Assembly: GCA_003344405.1 (NCBI GenBank)
Contig: NOWV01000011.1
Span: 434,001 to 498,000 of the forward strand
Reading direction: 5' to 3'
DNA length: 64,000 nt
DNA from: Trichoplax sp. H2
Taxonomy: Eukaryota; Placozoa; Uniplacotomia; Trichoplacea
In this document: positions 44,101-64,000 of the stretch, in pieces
Position numbering within the stretch: the stretch's first letter is position 1
How the letters are laid out: every line of letters begins with the position of its first letter
Notes under the pieces: model-generated
What the model was told of the DNA's origin: nothing
Database searches by the model: none
What the model saw: only the letters and a program-made list of their open reading frames with translations
Program-made: the position numbers and the translations under genes

Positions 44101-47100
44101 TTTGGCGCCCTCAGTGCAATAGCGTTGTTGTTTACATTACCATTAATATTATTTTAGCATATGCTTTGATCTAGGTGTTATACAATCATAGTTAAGATGC
44201 ATAGTGTGTTTAAAAAGTTGTCATTTACATATTACTTTATACGTATGCATACTGTATCACTATGTACATTACATTGTTTTGGTATTTCTTCCTTTTTTAG
44301 TACCATACTGTAGTTATGATTGTACTTGAAAGCAAAATTTTGTATATAGCAGTTTAGAGTTATATTTGTCAATTGCTAAATAGTTTACGGGTAAGTTACT
44401 GGAATACTCATCGATATCTAAACTTATAATGAATGTAAATCAATATTTTTTTAATAGCATTTCAGTAACTTACTTCATTTACTGCAAACTACACCATTTT
44501 ATATTGCCTGTCTAACACGCTTGGTATCACTAATGGAGATTGACAGTAAGTAGCTGCCTAATTTTGGGTGATTTTTGCCGGTTGTACAGTACAAGCTACT
44601 AGATAAATATTTTACAGATCGGGATTTAATAGGTTGATTAACCTGTACCTTATAATTTATTTTATATTTGTAGATTTACTTCACTTTGTCATGTTTACAT
44701 TATTCGGAAATCAAAACAACTCTAGAGAGGAGCATCTTCTCTTATTAGTGTTTGAGGTAATATTAAAGAAACAAGCTTACATTTTCGACATAGTTAAATC
44801 GTATTGTTTTGATGTACGTAATGCAGGATAAAAAAGTTTTAAATCTCCTACTTATGCTTATGCCGGTTTACAACTTACAGAAAGCTTTCAAATTGGAATT
44901 TGAAGAAGCTGAAGAATGGGGAAGTCTGTTACGAGCAAACAATGCCTTATCACGTATGATGACAACATACACAAAGTAAGGAGAAGCAGCCATTTTTGTA
45001 TTATTTGTAGTAAGGCGTCAAATATTCCGTTAAGTGTATAAGGTGCAGGCGCAAAAAGAGTAATAGATCCTAACCAGTGCTCTAACTGTTTTGTTCTATT
45101 CTAATTTGCATATGTGTATAAACATTCCAGACGAAAATTAGGCAAAGATTATCTAATAAGTACTCTCGCGCAAGTTATGAACGATGTTATTTCAGATCCG
45201 GATTTGGACTTAGAGATTGATCCTCTAAAGGTAAGTTTGACTTTTTAACTTTTAATTGCATTTTATGTATGAAATTTAATGCTTGTTAATTAAAAAGTGT
45301 ATCGTACGAAATTTAATCATCAGATTTATAAAACACTGGAAATAGCAGAGAACTTGGTTTCAACGGAAGAGGTGTGCATTCTATTGCTTACATGATTTTT
45401 CCCTTTGATTATTTAGTGCCGAAAGAGCGCACAAAATGGAATATTTGATGTATTTTACTTTGTCATGATAGGCTTTATCATCTGAGGAAGTAGCGTCTCG
45501 TGCTCGAAAAAATATCTTTGGTTATTATTATTGAAGCATATTGCTTAACTGATTTGCTTTTACCTTGTTCATTGTCGTATACTATATTCCTTAACCGTGT
45601 ATACATATATCAAAATTGGAAGATATTTCTCTGCGATTTATGAACTGTATAATAGCGTCTATTGATAGAATACCATACGGTATAAGGTGGCTATGCAAAT
45701 CTATAAAATACTCCATTAAAGTAAGATAATAAAGTTTGATCTTTGATAAAATTATACCTTAATACATTTTTTATAGTAGTCAGCACTTATTACATTGAAA
45801 GTAATTATTATATAGGAGAATTTTCCAAGTGCCTCTCCTCAAATCATAACATCGTTAATTGGGAGCTTCTTCTTTTTAAGATTTGTTAATCCTGCCGTCG
45901 TTACTCCTAAAGGTTTGCTATTTTAATCTTCTTTATCAAAAATTTATTTATATATAATCATTTTGTTCCTTTTAGCTTATGGAATAACTACGGAACCGAT
46001 ATCTCCGAAAACCACTCGAAATTTAACTCTGGTACGAACATTACTTCGCCTTTAACTAGTAACTGAAATTGTTACAATTATTTATCATTTCGATATCGTA
46101 TTCTAGATCGCCAAAATTTTGAAATGCTTAGTTCACGCTACCACAGTTAAAGAGTCGTGTATGTATCCCTTACAATCTTTTATTGATCAGCACCATGATC
46201 CTTTAAAGGTACGGTATATTTTTACCTTACATCTTTCGATTCATTATTAACTTCCTTTTGGAAGTGGTTTTAAGGTAAAATCTAAATTTGATAGGTATTC
46301 CTGGATCAGTTATGCGACGTTCGAAATTTTCATGACAACATTGAAGTACGCTTCGATAATAGATATAAGCACCTTTCAATTTAATGTATTTACGTCTTCT
46401 CAAGTTATTGATTCTGATCTTCAAATTAGATGGAACAATATCTATCTCTTTCTCAAGATATTATTGTAAATATAAGACTGAGCGAATTGTACGACCTACA
46501 TAACTTACTGATATCTTATCGATCAAATCTGGTAATTACCTCATGCATGTTAATTATTTAAATCTAAATAATTATATTATATTGATTTTAAATTATCTAC
46601 AACACATATCATTACCACAACATGTTTAGTTGTATGAAAATTATTTAATTTACTTCAGATGGATGGAGCAAATGATCGGTTAGGTTGTATATTGACTGAT
46701 CTCGGGTCGGCCTCAAAATTAGATCCGACTAATGACGAAATTATTTCCATAAAATTAAGTAGCCGTTGGGAACCTTTTACAGGTATTGCGTATTCGGGTA
46801 TGCCAACAATAAACGGCAGTTTTATAATGCTATGATATAAATTGCTAGCCGTAACTAAATAGCTGTTGATATAATCTCAATTCATAACAGATATAAAGAG
46901 AATTACGAAAATGTATTCAGAAAATGATATTAAAAATTTTGGGATTGCAAAAGAGAAGTTAAAGGATGTCCTATTGAAATTTTTTACAGAGGTGCGCTAC
47001 AACGCATGTACGATTCCTAACTTTCATTGAAGCAATTAAAAGCTTCATTGTGCTACGTAATTCATGCTCAAGTTGATTAACGTAATTACCGTAATTAATC

Positions 47101-48631
47101 GATTAACTATACGCCTATAATGCAACAACTAAATGTGTAATTAACATGTTAACTATGGTATTATTTATACGTCTTGTGTCAAGGTTCCTGAAAGTTTTAA
47201 CAAATCTACTTTAGAAGATGCTATCTATACAGTTATAAATAGCAAAATTCCGGATATGGCTCAATTAGCAAGCCCTTTGCTTGAAGACATTCATAGATCA
47301 CGCCAAGAACATATTGAACATCCGTTATATTCTAACCAGTATTTTCATCAAATTAAGGAGGTATAATTCATTTGCCAGATTAAATACCTGCTATTTGTTG
47401 ATCTGTACCGTCTGTATCTCGACTTAATCAAGAAGGCTTATTTAAACGCTGTAATTATTTTCTGGTCGTACTAGGAATTAAAGGTAATGCTATTGCAAGA
47501 ACAATGCGTAGATTTTGAAGTAACAATTTTGAGAGATGTTTATCAGGTTTGACTCTAGCCTTAATTGCTTAGATGTTCGATTACAATTGATTCTATTATG
47601 TCGTCTAGACCTTTATAATATTAAAATAACATTTAGTGTATTAATAGAGTAATTATTGATTTAATTCCATATGTAGTCGTTATGTGAGCACGGAAGCTTT
47701 CTGAAGGAACAGCTCAATAGTTACAAAGGTATATTTATTAACAATTATTAATCATTGTTGAAATATAAAAATTTTTCTATTGATCACAGAGAACAATTTG
47801 CATAGATGTGATAATATAGATCTATGTTATTATATATTTATTATTATAGAGTATTTACAAAATACAAGAAAAGCTGTTGTGAGCAAGGTTTCTGAATGGT
47901 TCTTACAATGACGATTTTCGTATTGAGTTATATGCTAACTGTAATATTCCTCGGTAAATATTTAGTTTAATCCGTATGGAAAAGATGAAAATTATCAAAA
48001 TGAAAATTATATCAGTCCTTATCGCTGTTCGCATTTGCAATTGTTAAAATACAGAATTATTGTCGACATTGCACATGAAGATATGTACGTATTTTCTACA
48101 TTGGACGTGATTTTAAGTAATTTACGTTGTTAGCTTATTTTCATATGAACTGTTACATTTTAACAGAAAAAATAATGGCTCTGACCTCTGGTATCTATTT
48201 TCTTCGCCAAGTCCTGGCCATTTTATAATTACTTTATTAGACGAAGGTAATAACAATATTCTAATTTATATTGTAAATTTGTATTTATCATCAGCTAGTT
48301 GTGTGTTGACCAAGTGTCTTATTTGGAAAAATATTAAAGTACGTTTCAGTTTATTAGCATTTAAAGACGCTTTAATATATGATTTCAGTAGATTTATGAG
48401 AGCAATTTTCTGTTACAATCTAGCCCAATCTAAAAATCTCATTCAGATTAGCGTTACTCTAGAAGAATTACTGGAACTGCTTTATATAAGAAATTCGGTA
48501 GGTTGCATTACCTTCTACCTTGCATTTTTTAACTTTATAACGTCATACATTTGCAGTCAATATTATTTGCATGGGGTCAGATAAATACTGTTTGTTATTC
48601 GTATGCGTATATTTTAATTCTGTTATTTTAA
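38180..48631 (+). CDS. Gap1/Sar1-like RasGAP of the IQGAP superfamily, 26 exons, 755 aa
   Basis: Predicted GTPase-activating protein for Ras-type GTPases. Exons: 38180-38336, 40425-40573, 42186-42237, 43997-44025, 44458-44545, 44674-44756, 44881-44975, 45131-45230, 45324-45371, 45472-45520, 45623-45720, 45816-45912, 45976-46031, 46107-46208, 46295-46345, 46430-46531, 46659-46782, 46891-46991, 47184-47360, 47475-47546, 47677-47728, 47850-47887, 47966-48084, 48167-48246, 48424-48497, 48557-48631; all phases agree. Layout: short N-terminus; helical region (about 54-102); GAP-related domain (about 130-460) with [28 protein letters not shown] (arginine finger R204) and [12 protein letters not shown] (334-345); RasGAP_C (about 530-755). 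No CH domain or IQ motifs. Animal IQGAPs have Thr in place of this Arg; fungal Gap1 keeps it. The exon 1 donor (GTTTGC), exon 11 acceptor and last two exons are least certain. The 29-nt exon 4 is unusually small. Confidence 0.9.
38337..40424 (+). other. first intron of the RasGAP gene
   Basis: 2088-nt intron. The stretch 39856-40215 is open on both strands (119 codons plus; about 75 codons minus) in otherwise stop-rich DNA, but neither product is recognisable. Confidence 0.7.
40574..42185 (+). other. second intron of the RasGAP gene
   Basis: 1612-nt AT-rich intron with scattered GTACAGTA-type motifs toward its end; no gene or RNA recognised within. Confidence 0.75.
42238..43996 (+). other. 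third intron of the RasGAP gene
   Basis: 1759-nt intron. Two short reverse-strand open frames (42581-42808, 43170-43409) match no family. It contains the palindrome ATGAATTCAT near 43128, also found at 51723. Confidence 0.7.
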
Positions 48632-50418
48632 TTATCCATATATTTGTTTCATTGTAGTCATGTATAAGAAATGAGTTTTCATGAGGCTCTCATTTAGCTA
48701 TGAATGACATTCGAGATCGCCAAAAATTATTTATAATTTGTAATTATCTTTTGTAATCGATATGAGATAACACCAATAATTATACAATAACTAATGTATA
48801 TCACTCCGTGAGCTGACTGTGTGTGATGCAGACGCCTGAGATCGCTACGTCTTGTAATTAATTGAAAACGGGGTAGTAAATAAGATGGGATGTTGATTAT
48901 CATTATAGACTTTTATAGAAGTCTATACGAGTTTACAGGATTTTTATCACGTCATAGGCATACTGTGCCTTATATCAGTATTGATAGCATACATTTATAT
49001 CATTTTTCATAACATTTCTATAGGGTACGGCTGATATCTTAGTAATTCGAATACAAATTTAATGATCTTGGTTAACACTTAAGTGTAATAGTTCACTCTT
49101 ACATGACTTAGTGAAAGTAGCAAATAGGTGGCATATTATCATCGACGAAAAATTATGCTACATATTAGAAGGAAGACTGATGTTAGTTTGTCAGGGTTGT
49201 AACTAACTGTAAATATAGCCATTTCTAAAAAATCCATGCGAACAAATTAGTATTTTCAATCGTTTTATGAAAGTCATTATGGTACTAACCTTCAATGTAT
49301 TTGAATACTAATAATTATTTATCACTTTTTTAATGAACAACCTCCTATGAATTATTACTGTCTATCGCTTTCTATAGGATAGTTTTATTAATTATGAAAA
49401 TTGTTTTTTAAGTAATAGCATTGAATAGTAGCCTTTGCAATCTGCCAGGGAGTAATAGAGCAGCGATAATAACATACAAAAATTGAGCGATTATTAATAA
49501 TGAATAGTGGTAATGAACTTTATTATCTTTAATCTTTTATACCCTGGCCCTTCCAATATACGCTTTGTTTACATGAAAACATGCAAAATCCAAGCTATTA
49601 AAAATACTGTTACGAGAAACAATTGAGCTACAAAAATACTGTAATTTTAATGAATGAATCTTTCGAACTGTCTGAGATATTTCGTTTGCTTAGTGTACTA
49701 ATGATAGCTATGATTTTCATTACGGGTTGTCTTAAAGCAATTTTGATTACTATGTAAACCGTTAAATTATCTAAGCTACTGTCTATCAGCTTGGGGTAAA
49801 TTATGGCTGTCTAGAGACATTGAAAAAAAAAAAGTCCTTTTACTCTATTGTTAATACTTGCATTAAAAATGTCAAGTCCACCGAGATTGCCTGTGCAAAA
49901 TGCTATTGTGATACATTATATTTGCACACAAAAATAGTTACAATACCTTATTTTAAAGAAATAATGGAGAGGAAGGAAAGGAAATGTGTTGCTACTGTTT
50001 GAATGTAAGCAAGAATGAAATACGACAAAGGAAATAGGACAGACAATTTTGTTTAGGTTATTAAAGTAATAAAAAGACATTTCTTGGGGATAGGTAAAGT
50101 ATTTTCAAGTAGGCAGAATTTGTTTTATAAATATAGGGAATTATATTGAATTCCGATAATAGACTTTTATTTCTAGCATAAAAGAAATGTATATGCTTCT
50201 CATGCATTTTGTCACACAACAATAACAGTATAATCGTACGATAATCATGTCAATGCAAGGCTCTCGACGTAAAAGAAAACCTGCATAAAGCGCCCATTAA
50301 ATATATTCAATTTTGAACTATCGTTCTACATCAGTCTAGTTGTTCATGGCTGTGATGACGATGTGACGATGTTGTGTTTATTCTTCGGATAGTGAAAAAA
50401 TTGATGGCTTGTACTTAC
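48632..50418. other. non-coding, 3' flank of the RasGAP gene
   Basis: No gene supported; the beginning should be the RasGAP 3' UTR. A 60-codon plus-strand frame at 49820-50002 starts with a Lys run and matches nothing. Confidence 0.55.
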
Positions 50419-52187
50419 CATGAATCGGATTTTTGTTTCTTAACATATCGACTTAAGATGGACAGTATTTTGATAGCGTTATAAGTTTTGTGCTAGGCTT
50501 AGTTGGTTGAGATTTCGATTACAGTATTGGAGGAAGTTAAATGGTGTAAAAAGAGGAACATTGCAGGTTTAAGGTACTTAATGCATATAATGTGTACGGA
50601 TTTTATATCTAAACAAGAGTTATGAGGTACGGCGTAAGTGATTTAAAATGTTGTCTTTGACGTTTTTCAAAGTCTCATCAAGTTAATTTTTTTTGCTTTA
50701 GACGTATGAGTATTAGCTACACACAATATGTGCGTATGTATCCACAACAGAACTGCTAATTTGTGACTGCCTCATTTCAACTGTTTTTACGCCACAAATT
50801 ACAGTATATTGATTTTTAATGATGTATTCTAGTAGTTTAAAAGTTGCAAATTATTACTGACAGAGTTCTAATTTCACAAACAATTGATAAATTTATCAAT
50901 CTTCGTGCTGTGCTACTTGGGTATGCAGTAATATCATTTGGTTATGTGTTTTTCGTTATCAATTTTACGTAAAGTGGATCCATTAAATTACTATTAAATT
51001 CTCTATCCTTTAAATTCGTATCACGTCACGCAAAGTTAAACTGTATAGGTCGTATTAATTTACCAGTAGGGGAAGTTTTTACTCATCACAATTAGCGCGA
51101 GCAATTTTCGTTGCTTCTGTTCGATTTTACTGTGACTGTAATTACGTTCGCACTGTATACTTGGGAATGATACTTTCATTTGATTCTCTCGTATTAATGC
51201 CATAGTTGTACTAGACTTGTGATTTTATGCGTATATCGATTGACCGTTTTATTCATTAACAATCCGAAATATTACTAGCTTCATAATCTATTGGCGATGA
51301 TGCAAAAACTGCGGATACAGTAGTGTAATTGCTCTATTGCATGCAGTACAATGATTTCCCTTTAATTAAAGGGCGTTAGTGCGTTTTTAGCAAGCTTACG
51401 GTACCGATCTGCAATATTAGTACATCTACTACTGTATACTATAATATTATAATGTATTCCCTGTACAGGACAGCAGAGACCTCTTACTCGTATGCCAGAA
51501 TATTTTGAACAGTACTGTACGTGTAAGTCTGTGAGCTAAACATTACAGTACAGTAAGGTATGTAGTTCAATTGCTATAGTACTGCACTGTATGGACAGTA
51601 TGCTGCAAAACCAGGATATAATATAATAGTACAGCAATTATGCTACTGATTGTTTTCTTTCAAGGTAAAAAGCTAGCAGACATCATACTGCACTCAAGTC
51701 GGCGGACTGCTGGCGATACATCATGAATTCATGATTCATGATTAAATAATGTAATAATAATTATTAATGATAATACGGTACTGTTGCAGTGTTTTCTGAA
51801 TAGCATATACATACAGTACACTAAGTTCGGCTGGTATACAGTACTCAGTAGAGTAAAGTAATTAGTAAATACTCTGTATAATTGTACGTATACATATACT
51901 GTATAGTGTACTTTATGCTATACTCTATACCAGAGTCACGGAATAGGGTATTTAGTATTACTTACAACTCTTTGACAATTGTAACAGCAAAAATTATTTA
52001 AAAAACCGATACTTTTCATTCCATCGGTACAGTGGTCAACGACGTTGTATTGTAGTAAAACACTGACTTGGCTTCGACTCATGATAGCAGTAGCAAGCGA
52101 TGTGAGCTGACGAGCAGAGGCTAAATCCACAGCTGATACTGATACAGCAGTTGCACAGTGTAAAATGCACACCTGACGCTCCTCGTA
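50419..52187 (-). CDS. possible exons of an unidentified reverse-strand gene
   Basis: Three reverse-strand segments look exon-like. 52187-51966 is 74 stop-free codons ending at a consensus GTAAGT donor and is rich in Ala, Ser and Val (YEERQVCILHCATA…). 51135-51064 is a 72-nt segment between a TTACAG acceptor and a GTAAAT donor (KIEQKQRKLLALIVM). 50492-50419 is a 74-nt segment ending at GTAAGT (LSRYVKKQKSD). The phases do not all match when the three are joined directly, so further exons would be needed, or some are chance. No domain is recognised and no start was established. Confidence 0.22.
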
Positions 52188-59116
<6,929 letters not shown>

Positions 59117-62100
59117 ATAATACGATCACGACAAGGGAGAGGAGGTGAAAGGAAGAATTTGTCAGTTGTATGACTTTGCGGTATTTCCAATTTTTGTTAT
59201 AGTTATACTCTTCTGGTCACAATCGAAATACTTATGAAAACGAATATTGTTACGATGCCATTGCTCTTCTTTTTTCACTTGCAATGCACGTCAATGACCC
59301 CCGTTAACTAACTACTGTACGATAGAATGATTTAGCGTGTGTGTTAATACACCAACCATTATCGTTGATTAAATTAAACTTGTACCAATGTTTTGAAATC
59401 AACTACGCTCAACGTATACTCTGGTAGTGATTTGATCTTCTTTTCCCATTCCTTTCTCTCTCGCTTGTAATGAATTCGCAAGCATTTTTGTAGTATTACC
59501 GTATAATGGTTATCTTCCATTTACCCACCCGTAGTCTCTAGAATATTCAGGAGTTCGGGTCACCGAGGAGACATTTTCTCCGCGAATTTTTTATGTATTG
59601 TACAGTACTTTGGTGTATGGACATTATACACGTACATCCATCATGGTGCTTTGTTGTGATTTTAACTGTAAGAATATTTTATCGTCCATAGTACAGCTAT
59701 AGTACTGTAGTCGATTTCTGTTGTAGGTGAGAGCCTAAGATCACTGAAGTGGTCTTTAGCTTTCTTTCGACTGTAAGTTGTTTCTTTTCCCACTGTACTT
59801 TTTATAAAAAACAATTGCCACTGGAAGGTACTTTTTAAAATAATTATAATTATTTCATACTTGTTAACTATTTCCCCGAACTTAGTTCTATTTGATCGGA
59901 TTTGGAAAATATGAGCTAGAAGAATACTTATTCAGTTTGTCTTTCCACTCTCTCCTATTCTGCCGAACGAACGATCTGATTGATAATATATTTGCTCCTA
60001 TTTGTTACTGCATTACTGTAAGGAGATGAAAAGTATCATTTGTTGTACATGTATACTGGAAATCAACTCTTGCTTGATTTCGTGTCTAAGTACCTAATTG
60101 ACGCTCTCCGTATTACACAAACTAAGTGTTATTTGTACAACAGCTTGCGGGATTGTTTCCTTTCCAAAAAGGGCTTGTTGTCTTGTGATATGTCATTTCT
60201 CTGAAAAATATTCCTATCAATTTTTGTTGTAGTACTGTCTTAAAATATTATTCTTTCTTTTCATGAACTTGTTTTTATTACCCATCGTCATCAACCTGTA
60301 AACTTAGACTACGTGAGTATAGTATATAATATTTATATACTAATGACGTATATAGTATTACTAGCAGACTGTATTGGTATTAATTTAATGTACATTCCTT
60401 CTAATTTATTTATTGCAAAACTTCTTTTAATATACATTTGACATACGTACATTTATTATAATGTAAAATTGGTCGAAAGATGTGTTTCTATTCCTCTACT
60501 TCCTTCAGCATCTTGATTTCGTGTAATGATTGATTTATATCAATGTGTGCAAATGCTTGAGAAATAATGTTGAAAGACAGAGATAGCCATTGCACTGCCA
60601 TCCAGACAATAGAAATTCTCTGTTATGCATGAGATAACAGAAAATGGAGGATTACACGTTCGACCAAACTTCGATCATTATCAACAAGAGAAATTGACAA
60701 CTTATCAATCGTCAAGCGATATATATTGGTGGTACCTATGCAGTTCGAGTGTAATACATTGAGAGAATAAGAATTTTTCTGGTAATAGCTAATGTCGATG
60801 TGAATTTTCATGACCTCTTTAAACTATTATTAAATAAACTGCTGTCAGTTCAGTATTCGCAATGACTATTCAGTAAAAAGTAATGCAGTAATGCAATCTC
60901 CATTAAACATATTTTATTATCTTGTATCTTGATTTTCTTGTTGTGAACATGCAGTGCTCGACTATAAACGTAACGTTTCATATCAAGTATCGTGCAGGTG
61001 CGCTGCTCTGGAATCATCCAAACATACACTACGACACAGCTCTATAAGCTTGAACAAAACTATTGATGAGTTCGAGTAGAATTGACAAGATTCATTTAGT
61101 AAATATATACTGAACTATAACGTATACTCATACAGTACTATACTATGCTAGACAGTCATGAGAAGGTATTTATTTATTTTTAAACAGTATCATCATCCAA
61201 TTATCTTGGTTGATAATGCTACTGCTTTAAACGATATACATACAGTACAGTGTAACTAGAACGTTTTAGCCTCTAAAAGTCGTCACTAACTCCACCAAGT
61301 TGTAGCGTACAAGGAAGTCACGACTTTAACCCTTTTAACTATTAAAACTACATATTGTATTGCTATTTTGAATGCTATTTGTTATCATATCTTCTCTTAA
61401 GTTCAATGTTTGTTTTGAGCGAATTTACTGGGCAATGTTGAGCACAGTGCTTCATCCTCTATCGTAACTACAGTTTGCAATAGTTTACACCTTGTTCACG
61501 TAACGTTGATGATATCTACTCCTATCGGGAATGTACCGATCTAAGAACGCCAGTTTCTCAATAAGATCGCATGAATACCTACATTGCTATACCATAACAT
61601 TGTAGTTATAGTACCAATAAAAAATGTTTTTATTTTAACCATGATGGGATACTGTACTGCATGCCTGTATTATGAATCTTTTGTGATAGAGGATAGAAAT
61701 CTGGTCACGACCGTAGTACGTTTTTATTGTTGTTCACCAAATTGATCCGTGTATGCCTTTCGGCGAAAGTAATCGAAATACTCTATAGTTTACAGTATAG
61801 TGGTAAAATTATTCTAACAACTTTTAAGCTCGTCGGAGTTGTAAGGTTCGATACCGTTGATTAATGACATTGCCATTAATATGTAGTGTACTTCTAATTT
61901 AATGGAGTAAAACAATATATACTATACAGTGAAGTAGCCATCAAAAAGAAAGAAAAAAGAAAGTCATACTGTACAGTACTAAACTGCATACCGTAACACA
62001 ATACATATTGTCTGTATGCTGTACACTGTACAATGCGACAGCAATCTTCTAAGTCCTAATTACCATACAGTACCATGCAATGCATACAGTAGTCTCTTTT

Positions 62101-64000
62101 CGATTACAATTGCTAACACTATATCGGTAATAAAAAGTCGCAAAAACGACCGTATTGACTTTTAACCCTGTATCTACAGTACACTGTACTGTAGTCTAAG
62201 AAAGGGGAAAAAAAGAAAAACTTTTTTCTTGGCTACTATGGCGTACTGAAGTTGGCGTTTTTGCAGAGAGGAATTTTTATACTTGTCTTTTATGAGCACT
62301 TTGCCAATCGTTAACAACGATGAACATTTCCCTTTTTTTCTCTCCCTCTTTGACTACAATAGCATAGAACGTGAAGTCACGGTAAAATACAACATTGCAT
62401 CAGTACAACACATAGTATAGCGCTGTACAGGACTGCAATGTCTACTGAATAGTGTCACCAAAAAAACGAAACCATTGTAGCAGCTGTTCACTTTTTGACC
62501 AAACATCACAAAAGGTCGGAGATGAAAATCTTTTCATTCGTAATTTCGACATCAGTGCTACACGCTGTTGGGTATAGACCTTAGTAAAGAATCAGTAATC
62601 ATAATATTTCATTTCTTTTGGCTAATTGAAACGGCACAGCCAACCTCAGTACTGTATACTCTCTTGAAAGAGTGCAAATTGTGCATGGTGCTGGATGTTG
62701 TTGACTAAAAATGAAAAATTCAATCCCTAGATTTACGCTATGTGGTATAAGTAAGATCTCAAAGCTAACTTTTTAATGATGCGACTTAGTAAGCGAAACA
62801 TCGGTCAATACGATCCGTGTCATAAGACTGGTTACAGCGCTATGCTACGATATATAATCATAAATAAAAATGCTATTGCATACTTTTTACCATGCTTTTA
62901 CTCCAGTTCTCTTCAACGACTCTGCATGACAAGTGTACGGTACTATGCTGTCGTGATACCATTTAAAGTCTATCGTGGAAATTATTGTAATTGCTATTTT
63001 CGATGCCGGCCGGCCAAATTCGAAACCAAGTGTGCAACATATAGACGAGTATGCACAGCGAATTTGAATACTATTGCACCCTGATTGCAATGGATTTATA
63101 CTGGTAATCAGGCCTCTAAAATAGACTGAATAATCTGTACAACTCGTTATTAATTCAGAAATAAATATCAAGAATACTATGTGCTCTACTGTCAAGCAGA
63201 ATACGCATACAACAGTATTACAACACTCAAAGCGCAATATCATTGCATGCGATATTAGCAAGCCAAAAATACAATAGTAGATAATTTATTAAAATTAAAA
63301 TTAATAAAATAAATGAAGGATAAAATGTTGAACACCAGGTCTTAATTAATAGCAACAACTTGAGCAAGAACATATAGTGCGCGTGGATAACGATAGAACG
63401 GCAAGATGAAGTAAAGCTAAATCATTGAATTCTATCTGGCCAAGAACAGCATTTACTGAATAATTATAATTACTTAATAATCACCAGTATTAAACACAAA
63501 ACAACATACGCCTGTAGAAAGTTAGAGATTACATTAATACAATTAACCAATTATTTATCTCTGGTTTTGATATTGCATCAAAATGAAGTACTATATGTAG
63601 CTGTTGTATTCAAAGAAAGAACATTAACGGTATATTGCTGCCGATAAACGTGATAATTGAAAAACAATCAGTTTGCTCTAAATTACTTTTGTTAAGAGGT
63701 GCCGATCTTAAACTGCTCAGTGACAGTAAAAGTGTGAAGTAGCTATAAAAATCCCATTAATTACATCTGTTAGGCTAGCTTGGCTGATAAAATAGTAACA
63801 TTATAACTTGTAACTTCTACGGAGTCACAGGAATCCACTTATAAAGCTGCTCTCAAGAGACTGAATCGACTGCACTTACTAGCTGTAAACTATCACGTTG
63901 TTGATCAGCCTACAGATATATAATTATAATTTGAAACTATTGAGTTCTTATTACATCATTTACATGTCCTTATTTCACCCCATATTTTATTTAGTTCAAT
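59117..64000. other. SoxB 3' flank and non-coding DNA to the window edge
   Basis: The first part should be SoxB 3' UTR. No further gene is supported. Open frames at 62776-63084 (plus) and 62887-63261 (minus) overlap on opposite strands around a GCCGGCCGGCC palindrome and match no family. GTACAGTA-type motifs cluster again at about 61.9-62.2 kb. Confidence 0.55.

Noticed and set aside
47850-47911. In-frame TGA at 47911 as the end of the RasGAP gene (647 aa)
   Set aside because: A donor at 47888 leads to further in-phase exons (47966 onward) that match the RasGAP_C region, so the longer model is preferred.
48279-48584. Single 101-codon plus-strand ORF after the RasGAP gene
   Set aside because: Better explained as part of the RasGAP 3' end: splicing 48246 to 48424 and 48497 to 48557 keeps phase and restores the RasGAP_C pattern, whereas the continuous ORF includes intron sequence.
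61805-61870. tRNA-like B-box (GGTTCGATACC) with a GTGGTAAAA segment upstream
   Set aside because: The T-arm has mismatches in the five-pair stem and no acceptor or anticodon stem could be drawn.
62776-63261. Overlapping frames of 102 (plus) and 124 (minus) codons
   Set aside because: Open on both strands around a GGCC-rich palindrome, with no motif; neither frame is preferred.

Overview
This window reads as nuclear DNA of an early-branching animal. It is AT-rich, its genes carry many short introns (about 45 to 450 nt) with GT-AG borders, and it holds animal-type transcription factor genes (a SoxB HMG-box gene and a PRD-class homeobox gene). Together with abundant GTAC-type palindromes, a placozoan of the Trichoplax type is my best guess; that identification is inference, not a database match. 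Six protein genes are well supported. I rebuilt the four multi-exon ones exon by exon, and in each the phases agree across every junction.

Layout: 1-2.8 kb is mostly non-coding, with one possible two-exon gene end (1384-1660). LTO1 lies on the minus strand (2849-3319). From 3.3 to 10.6 kb there is a repeat-rich spacer containing a duplicated block around a 20-N gap; a ~0.37-kb core bounded by inverted repeats sits in opposite orientations in the two copies. A KAT6 (MOZ/MORF) histone acetyltransferase gene occupies 10665-15216 on the plus strand in 15 exons. A 13.9-kb gene-poor stretch follows, then a two-exon PRD-class homeobox gene (29155-32250, plus). NKAP is on the minus strand (34232-36022, 5 exons). 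Divergent from it is a 26-exon, 755-residue RasGAP (38180-48631, plus). A 9.5-kb gene-poor interval precedes the intronless SoxB gene (58169-59116), and nothing convincing follows to the end.

The most notable item is the RasGAP. It has the IQGAP-type layout (helical region, GAP-related domain, RasGAP_C), but lacks the calponin-homology domain and IQ motifs and keeps a catalytic arginine finger and an FLR-type motif. That is the arrangement of the fungal Gap1/Sar1 class rather than of animal IQGAPs.

Functionally the genes are unrelated housekeeping or regulatory genes: Fe-S protein maturation (LTO1), chromatin acetylation (KAT6), transcription/splicing regulation (NKAP), Ras signalling (RasGAP) and developmental transcription factors (homeobox, SoxB). 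The two developmental regulators border the two longest non-coding stretches.
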